64,000 nt of DNA from Floccularia luteovirens (lineage: Eukaryota > Basidiomycota > Agaricomycetes > Agaricales > Squamanitaceae): assembly GCA_009739215.1 (NCBI GenBank), contig VSJF01000005.1, positions 620,001-684,000 of the forward strand. Reading direction: 5' to 3'. Below, piece after piece: positions 58,809-64,000 of this stretch. Each line of letters begins with the position of its first letter. The stretch's first letter is position 1. The notes beneath the pieces were generated by a model. It was not told the origin of the DNA. It saw nothing but the letters and a program-made list of their open reading frames with translations, and searched no databases. Both the position numbers and the translations under genes were made by a program.

Positions 58809-59674
58809 CAGAGAAGAAGCGTTCGTAGTAAAACAATGTTATTAATGATGGGTTGTATGTACTTGATCATATGCACGGGAGAATAGACGAGCACAAATCT
58901 AGAATAAATTGTGAAGAGTTGATACTAGTAATCAATGAAAATGAAACAAAACAATTTCGCCTGTAAACATGCCACTATACATGACATTCCAGAAAATTTA
59001 CCAATGTTCAAGTAAAACTCCAAGTGATCCACTCACTATGCAACATATGGGATACCAGCTTGGCGGAAGGTTACATGACGCTCGTTGTCAGAATTTAAAA
59101 AAAGTCGATCGCGAGCACAATTCAAATTGATCGTGTTGCATAGTACACACGTACTTTTTGATTAAAAAATTAGTATTTCAAGTCTTGTAATCGCCTGGTA
59201 ATTTGATATAACAGTTAGCGAAAGGTTATTTTGGGGATGAAATGAATTCATCGGAAGTTGTCAAACGACAGAGCCGCCGACAACGAGTTGAATGAATGAT
59301 TGTTGCAAATTCCTCTTGTTCGCTTCACCGGAGACATATTTGCTTATTTCCAAGTTATAGTTTTGGCCACCAGCTCAGCTCTCAGACAGTTGAGTTGCGT
59401 GGTCTAAGAATTGGATGCTATAGAATTCTTTGGAAGGTAGGCTCTGGGTGATTCACGATGTCAGTCATGATAAAAAGAAGCCGTTCAACTGTGAAACATG
59501 ATTCTGAGGTAGGTGGAGTGGTGAATAACTTCCATGGAGGAGTAATCTTCCAGGAAAGGCGAGCGTTTGTCGTGAAGGAGCTATCATTCATGTTCCAATT
59601 GCTTTTTGTGATTATAGGACAAATCTATGTATGATGGTGACCACTTCATTATGTGTGGCCACCAGCTAACGAGG
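58809..59674. other. Intergenic, no gene seen
   Basis: I searched this interval in all frames for the missing hydantoinase B half of the oxoprolinase and found no matching motif. AT-rich. Confidence 0.5.
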
Positions 59675-59682
59675 TATAAAAG
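59675..59682 (+). promoter_or_regulatory. TATA box of hydrophobin gene 3
   Basis: TATAAAAG lies 109 bp before the ATG, the same distance as in the two other hydrophobin genes of the window. Confidence 0.65.
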
Positions 59683-59783
59683 GTGAGCAGAATGGCGAGT
59701 AAAATCTCCAGTCGAACACACCTCTTCGTTCAAGCTCTTTAACACTCCCAACTTTCTAGTTGCATCTATCAATCTAACCTACA

Positions 59784-60251
59784 ATGTTCTCCAAAGTCGC
59801 CATTCTCATCGCTACTACCTTCGCCGTCATGGCCTCTGCCAGCCCTGTTGCTGAGAGGGACATTAAGAACAGCTGCAACACCGGTGGTATTTACTGCTGC
59901 AACTCTGTCCAAGAAGCCGACGCAGGCTTCAAGAATGCTCTCGGTGGCCTTTTCGGTATCTCAACTAATGCCATCACTGGCCAGGTTGCTACGAACTGCA
60001 GCCCACTTAGCATCCTTGGCGGTGGAGGAAACAGCTGGTGAGTTTATTGTTCTTCTCGCTGTGGATTTGCCAATAGTTTACTGATGATAAACTTTTAGCT
60101 CTCAGCAACCCGTATGCTGTGACCACAACAACTTCAGTATGTCCACCCATAATGACATTTTAGGGATTTAGTGGAATGGAATTACTCACAATATTTCTTC
60201 ACAGATGGCTTGATCAACCTCGGATGCAGCCCTATCAACATCAATTTCTAA
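59784..60251 (+). CDS. Class I hydrophobin 3
   Basis: Three exons (59784-60037, 60099-60136, 60205-60251) give 112 residues. Signal peptide MFSKVAILIATTFAVMASA, then eight cysteines in hydrophobin order (SCNTGGIYCC, TNCSPL, NSCSQQPVCCDH, LGCSPININF). Exons 2 and 3 have the same length and phase (38 and 47 nt) as in the hydrophobins at 7.3 and 9.2 kb, so all three derive from one ancestor. The sequence between the CC doublet and the fourth cysteine is Gly/Ala-rich (AGFKNALGGLFGIS) and clearly different. A surface-film protein is expected, perhaps for another developmental stage. Confidence 0.96.
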
Positions 60252-61289
60252 AGTTTTGGACCAATTACAAATTAATAGAGAATGAGAAAAAAATGCTTCC
60301 GTACTTGCTAGCATGTTTTTGTTACATATAGATATACTAGTTGAACCAGAACGGACAATTTTTTTCATTTGTTGAATGATGATTAAATTTTTTGGCAACT
60401 GCGGTGATTTTGCAATGTCAGAACGGTTTTCTATGATCAGCATATTCACAAAAAAAAAACATACCTGGTAATGACATTATCAAAATGAACTGAGGTCCTC
60501 TCTCTAATCGCTTTTGGATCAATTTTACTGGCTCGACATATTGCATTAATCATATATGCCATTATTGCGTAGCGATCGCAAAAAGATCTAGGTGTTCATG
60601 GGGTGTCGACTGTCCTCCGTATCAACATCTGGATGATGACTGTCATCAGTTTTTCTTCCGTTTCCAATTCTAACGATCGAATGTTTGGCCACTCGTACTT
60701 ACAACTCTGCTTGAACAGAATTACAAGAATGAGGGAAGGGAACATCATTATCATACACCTCTACCTTAGACTTTTTTTAAATCATGGTATCAGCTGGTAC
60801 CAGTAAGCGTAATAGTGTGGAAGTAACTTCTACGTATGTAGCGTTGTATCGAATCGAAAAAAGCATCCAATAAGAATTTGATTATGTAACAATACGCTGT
60901 TATATAATTGACTATTTATCATACATGATTTTTTTGTATCCAAGTAACCACCAGAGAAGTGGTGAAAATCAGGTATAACAACAGTGTAGATAGCCAAATC
61001 ATACGCTATGAAAAAAATGAAGGTGGGTAGTAAGTTATAAGATCCGGGATATACATTTTTGTTGGCATATCAAATCAATATTAGTAGTCGGTATGATGTT
61101 AAGATTTTAATAGATAATCCTTCGAGGAGAATTGAGAGAGAGAGATTAATGTCGGGTGGGTATGTAAAAGAAAAGAAGTTATCTTCATCCAGGATACCTT
61201 CTTTTCCTTTATTTTTCCTCATTGCCTTTTAGCAACTGAAATCCAGTCCAGTCTCAATAATGAGAAAAGAGAATAATATAGATTTAAGG
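60252..61289. other. Convergent intergenic region, no gene seen
   Basis: AT-rich with A and T runs. Short frames (60186-60449 minus, 60603-60806 plus) show no domain. Confidence 0.45.
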
Positions 61290-63285
61290 TCATTTAGATT
61301 TCCATATGACGCCAGAAATGAGCTGAATCAACCGAAGTGCAGGACAATGTTTGGTCCAAATGTCAACCCGGATTTGTTCTTCAAACGTTAATTCCCCTGT
61401 GCGTGAAGGATATTCTGTAGGAGGACCAGTCTGTGAACTTTCAGAGTCGGAACATACGAGTCGAAGCTCGCAGAGTGACTGGATAACGTGGGAGGACTGT
61501 TTGTATGATCTTGTAAAGGACCTGACAAGTTGTGTTAATAACCAGACGATGATTAATAGTGAGAAAAGGTACCTCTGTCGTGCCTGGTGAAGGGTTCGAG
61601 CCAACAATGAATTCAACTTCGAGAGCACTTAAGCCGCCAGTCAGCATTGTTGTTGATTGCTTCGTTCAATGTAGCACTTGTATCTAAGGAGGGAGGGGAT
61701 CCTAGAGCGGAACCAGCAGCACCCAGAACCTTCTCCACTGTTCTCCTATCAACGTTTGCGCTGAAATGTAAGGATAAACGCGAGATTCCTTGCAAAGGTG
61801 CAAATAATGCTACCGGTCTGAGACCACCATAAAGAGTCGTATTTATGTTCAGAGAGACCTCTTTTAAAGGCCGCCTGAACGACGATGGGCTTGCATTACT
61901 CGGCGTAGAAGTCAAGAGAGTAGAAATAGATGGAGGTGCGCGCAGGTGCGTTAAGTTAGGCATAAGTGTGGTGAAAGTAAACATTGAAGGTTTGCTTGCA
62001 ATGGAGGGTGAGTAAGATGTAGGGCGAGGGGTGGATATTGGGGATGCGTTAGAATGAACAAGTGAAAGGAAAGATAGAGAATGGGTATTGTTGCTGTATG
62101 GGGTATCTTCTTGGATGATGGATTTTTGGGCTTCCTTATCGTTTTTTGAGGAGGGGGCGGATTCCTCAAATAAGTTGGGCAGATAGAGCGCAGTGATATT
62201 GATTTGGCCATCGAGCCAAGAAAACATTGCAGATGTTTCAGCGGAAGACATGGTACGATTTAGGAATGTAATACTTCGCAACCCAAATGCAGTATGGTGC
62301 GCAAGGAGTGATGCATCAAAAGATGGCATGACGAGATGAGTTATATTGCACATTCGCTGAAATGCGATGGTAAACGTAGCCGTTAGCAATGTGTTCTGAT
62401 GTTGGACATCTGGATTGATGATTGTTGCTTGATGGAACGGTGTTGAGAAAAATGATGGCCATGTACTGCAAGTAATTCGCTGGACCCTGTCTGTCAAGTC
62501 TTGACGTGAAGCCAAGAGTACGATGAGTTTTTCGAGTTGCCTTGAAGAAAGGGAATCTAAAATAAGGTTACTGTACAAGACTGAGCGCCCTGCAGAGAAG
62601 AATGCGTGAGAGATACGACAGGCAGCGATAACTTCTTTTCGCGGAAGGAATGAAAGAATCATAATTATGACCTCTTCTGGAATTTCTGCTTTGATAGCTA
62701 TGACATGATCCGTGGGAGGGGGAGGACGGGAGACTATTACTTGAGGCGCTGCCATTGACGCCCGTTTACTCAGCGAATTCGCCTCCGTGCTCTTGTTAAA
62801 TGAAGTCAACAAACTAGGTGAGCTAACAGCTCTGTGGCGGTGATAGCCCGTGACACCTATGATCTGCGAATTACTAAACGGTAATCTCTCGGGAGTTAGT
62901 GGCTGATGGGGGGAGTTGTAGAGACACATTGGAATACATGGCTACTGGACTTCCTAGCCCACTTGGCCTGCGTATATCGTCGAAAGATTCTGCGACTGAT
63001 TCCAGTCCGGGTGAGAGATACGGCATACTTGTAACGGGTTTGTTAGAGAGTACAAGACTGGGAGGTTTCCTTTTCTTTGGAGTAAACATTAAAGAGACGC
63101 GTCGCATAATGCCTGACGAGTTCTTTCTCCCCGGAGAAACATCTTGAACAACTTTCGGGGGCAGTTTGGTAGGGCGCCACATTCTCGAGGGAAGCATTTG
63201 AAGGGAATGGATTTGGAGGAGGCTTTGAGAAAGGATCTGAAGAAAGAGCGAGGAAAGAAGAACGTCTACGATGAAGGAGGGTCAT
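61290..63285 (-). CDS. F-box protein with Ser/Pro-rich N-terminus
   Basis: The ATG at 63285 (MTLLHRRRSSFLALSSDPFS) opens a Ser/Pro/Lys-rich N-terminus (RMWRPTKLPPK, RRVSLMFTPKKRKPPSL). The F-box follows (IPEEVIIMILSFLPRKEVIA, ACRISHAFFSAGRSVLYSNL), then a leucine-rich region (MCNITHLVMPSFDASLL, LRSITFLNRTM, RRPLKEVSLNINTTLYGGLR). The C-terminal exon after an intron ending ACAAACAG reads SSHVIQSLCELRLVCSDSES and LRLIQLISGVIWKSK. The expected role is an SCF ubiquitin-ligase substrate receptor. Three one-base slips of +1 (near 63198, 62933 and 61640) must be removed for a continuous protein. If they are real, the gene is dead or starts downstream, e.g. at MAAPQVIVSRPPPPTDH just before the F-box. 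Confidence 0.7.
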
Positions 63286-64000
63286 GAAAAGGGAGAATAG
63301 GTACCAGGTGCTGGTGAGTACTTGAGAGCACTTGAGTGTTGGTCAACAAATTTCTTTCCCTTAATAAAATCAAGTCCCTGTCCAAAGTATCTCAGGGTCA
63401 TTCGGCTATCAGCCTCTCGCCCTTAGCAGCCTCTTCTTAGAACCGTAGCCATACAGTAAGATGGAACGCCATAGTAACGAATAAGAATTCATATTCATTA
63501 GAGATTTTTGTATTGCTCCTAATATTTGTATTCAATGACGCCTCATGTTAATACCGTCATAAAGCTTCTGCTTATTAGGAGGACAATGGTGGGGCTGGAA
63601 ATAACGGTATGTACGTATAGAACGAAACCCCTCCATTAAACTCGGATCATCGTGTACATTGTTCAACAGGCCTGAAATCAATCATGGTCATGGGGTCTTG
63701 GGACGTGGTATATTATTACGAATGGGCGAGAAAAACATGTGCATTTAATAAGTAAATAGATTTTGCAAAGATGCTTGCTTTTGCTTTGCTTATTGGGAAG
63801 CGAACTAGCCAGGGGGGTTGAGGATAATCTCGTTTTGCTTGCAAGAAGAGGGAATCGTGTGCGAAAACGAGAAAAATGGAACATGGCCAGACTGCAGATT
63901 TACCTTCAAGAGGAAGAAACAACTAACATCACACGCATCGATATCATGATGTATGAACTCCTCTGGTCGGCTGACTCTAATCCAAAATATCACAATTCCC
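63286..64000. other. Window end, upstream flank, no gene seen
   Basis: 5' region of the minus-strand F-box gene. Overlapping short minus frames at 63678-63993 have no recognisable content; an exon of a gene outside the window cannot be excluded. Confidence 0.35.

Overview
The window looks like nuclear DNA of a mushroom-forming basidiomycete (Agaricomycetes). Almost every gene is split by very short introns (about 45-80 nt, GT..AG). There are class I hydrophobins, an excess of F-box proteins, a secreted GH43 glycosidase and a NACHT-WD40-type repeat protein, and no bacterial operon structure. I saw no tRNA, rRNA or CRISPR array. All gene models were spliced by eye from the sequence.

Layout. 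0.5-2.8 kb (-): secreted GH43 glycosidase, fully resolved in ten exons. 3.5-4.8 kb (+): F-box protein. 7.3-9.2 kb: two convergent, recently duplicated hydrophobin genes flanking a 46/47-bp inverted repeat. 10.2-11.9 kb (-): a second F-box protein. 12.6-13.9 kb (-): unrecognised protein. 14.3-15.7 kb (-): Rab geranylgeranyltransferase beta subunit (BET2). 15.9-18.6 kb (-): GABA/amino-acid permease. 18.8-20.2 kb: gene relics. 20.3-22.4 kb (-): WD40 half of an NLR-like protein without its NACHT part. 22.5-23.0 kb (-): small secreted protein. 24.6-26.2 kb (+): unrecognised gene. 27.3-33.2 kb (-): three tandem F-box paralogues, at least two apparently broken. 33.4-36.4 kb (+): GPI ethanolamine-phosphate transferase 3 (PIG-O/Gpi13). 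36.6-40.9 kb (+): a 1388-aa membrane protein with a Ser/Gly/acidic tail. 42.2-46.8 kb (+): BAR-like coiled-coil protein. 46.6-48.9 kb: duplicated 3' end of that gene around a transposon-related relic. 49.2-49.9 kb (+): SUMO. 50.2-51.7 kb (-): secreted M28 peptidase. 53.3-55.6 kb (+): second GABA-type permease. 55.9-58.8 kb (+): 5-oxoprolinase lacking its B half. 59.8-60.3 kb (+): third hydrophobin. 61.3-63.3 kb (-): F-box protein.

Functional links. An extracellular peptidase, an amino-acid permease and a 5-oxoprolinase lie side by side at 50-59 kb, which suggests nitrogen or gamma-glutamyl metabolism; the oxoprolinase is however incomplete. Housekeeping functions (Rab prenylation, GPI-anchor synthesis, SUMO) are mixed with fast-evolving families (F-box, hydrophobin, WD40).

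A caution runs through the annotation. Several otherwise well-conserved genes, including PIG-O, need single-base or 4-bp reading-frame corrections, and every one I could resolve has the same sense (+1). This may be real decay in some genes but looks at least partly like a property of the sequence itself. It is reported as a finding.
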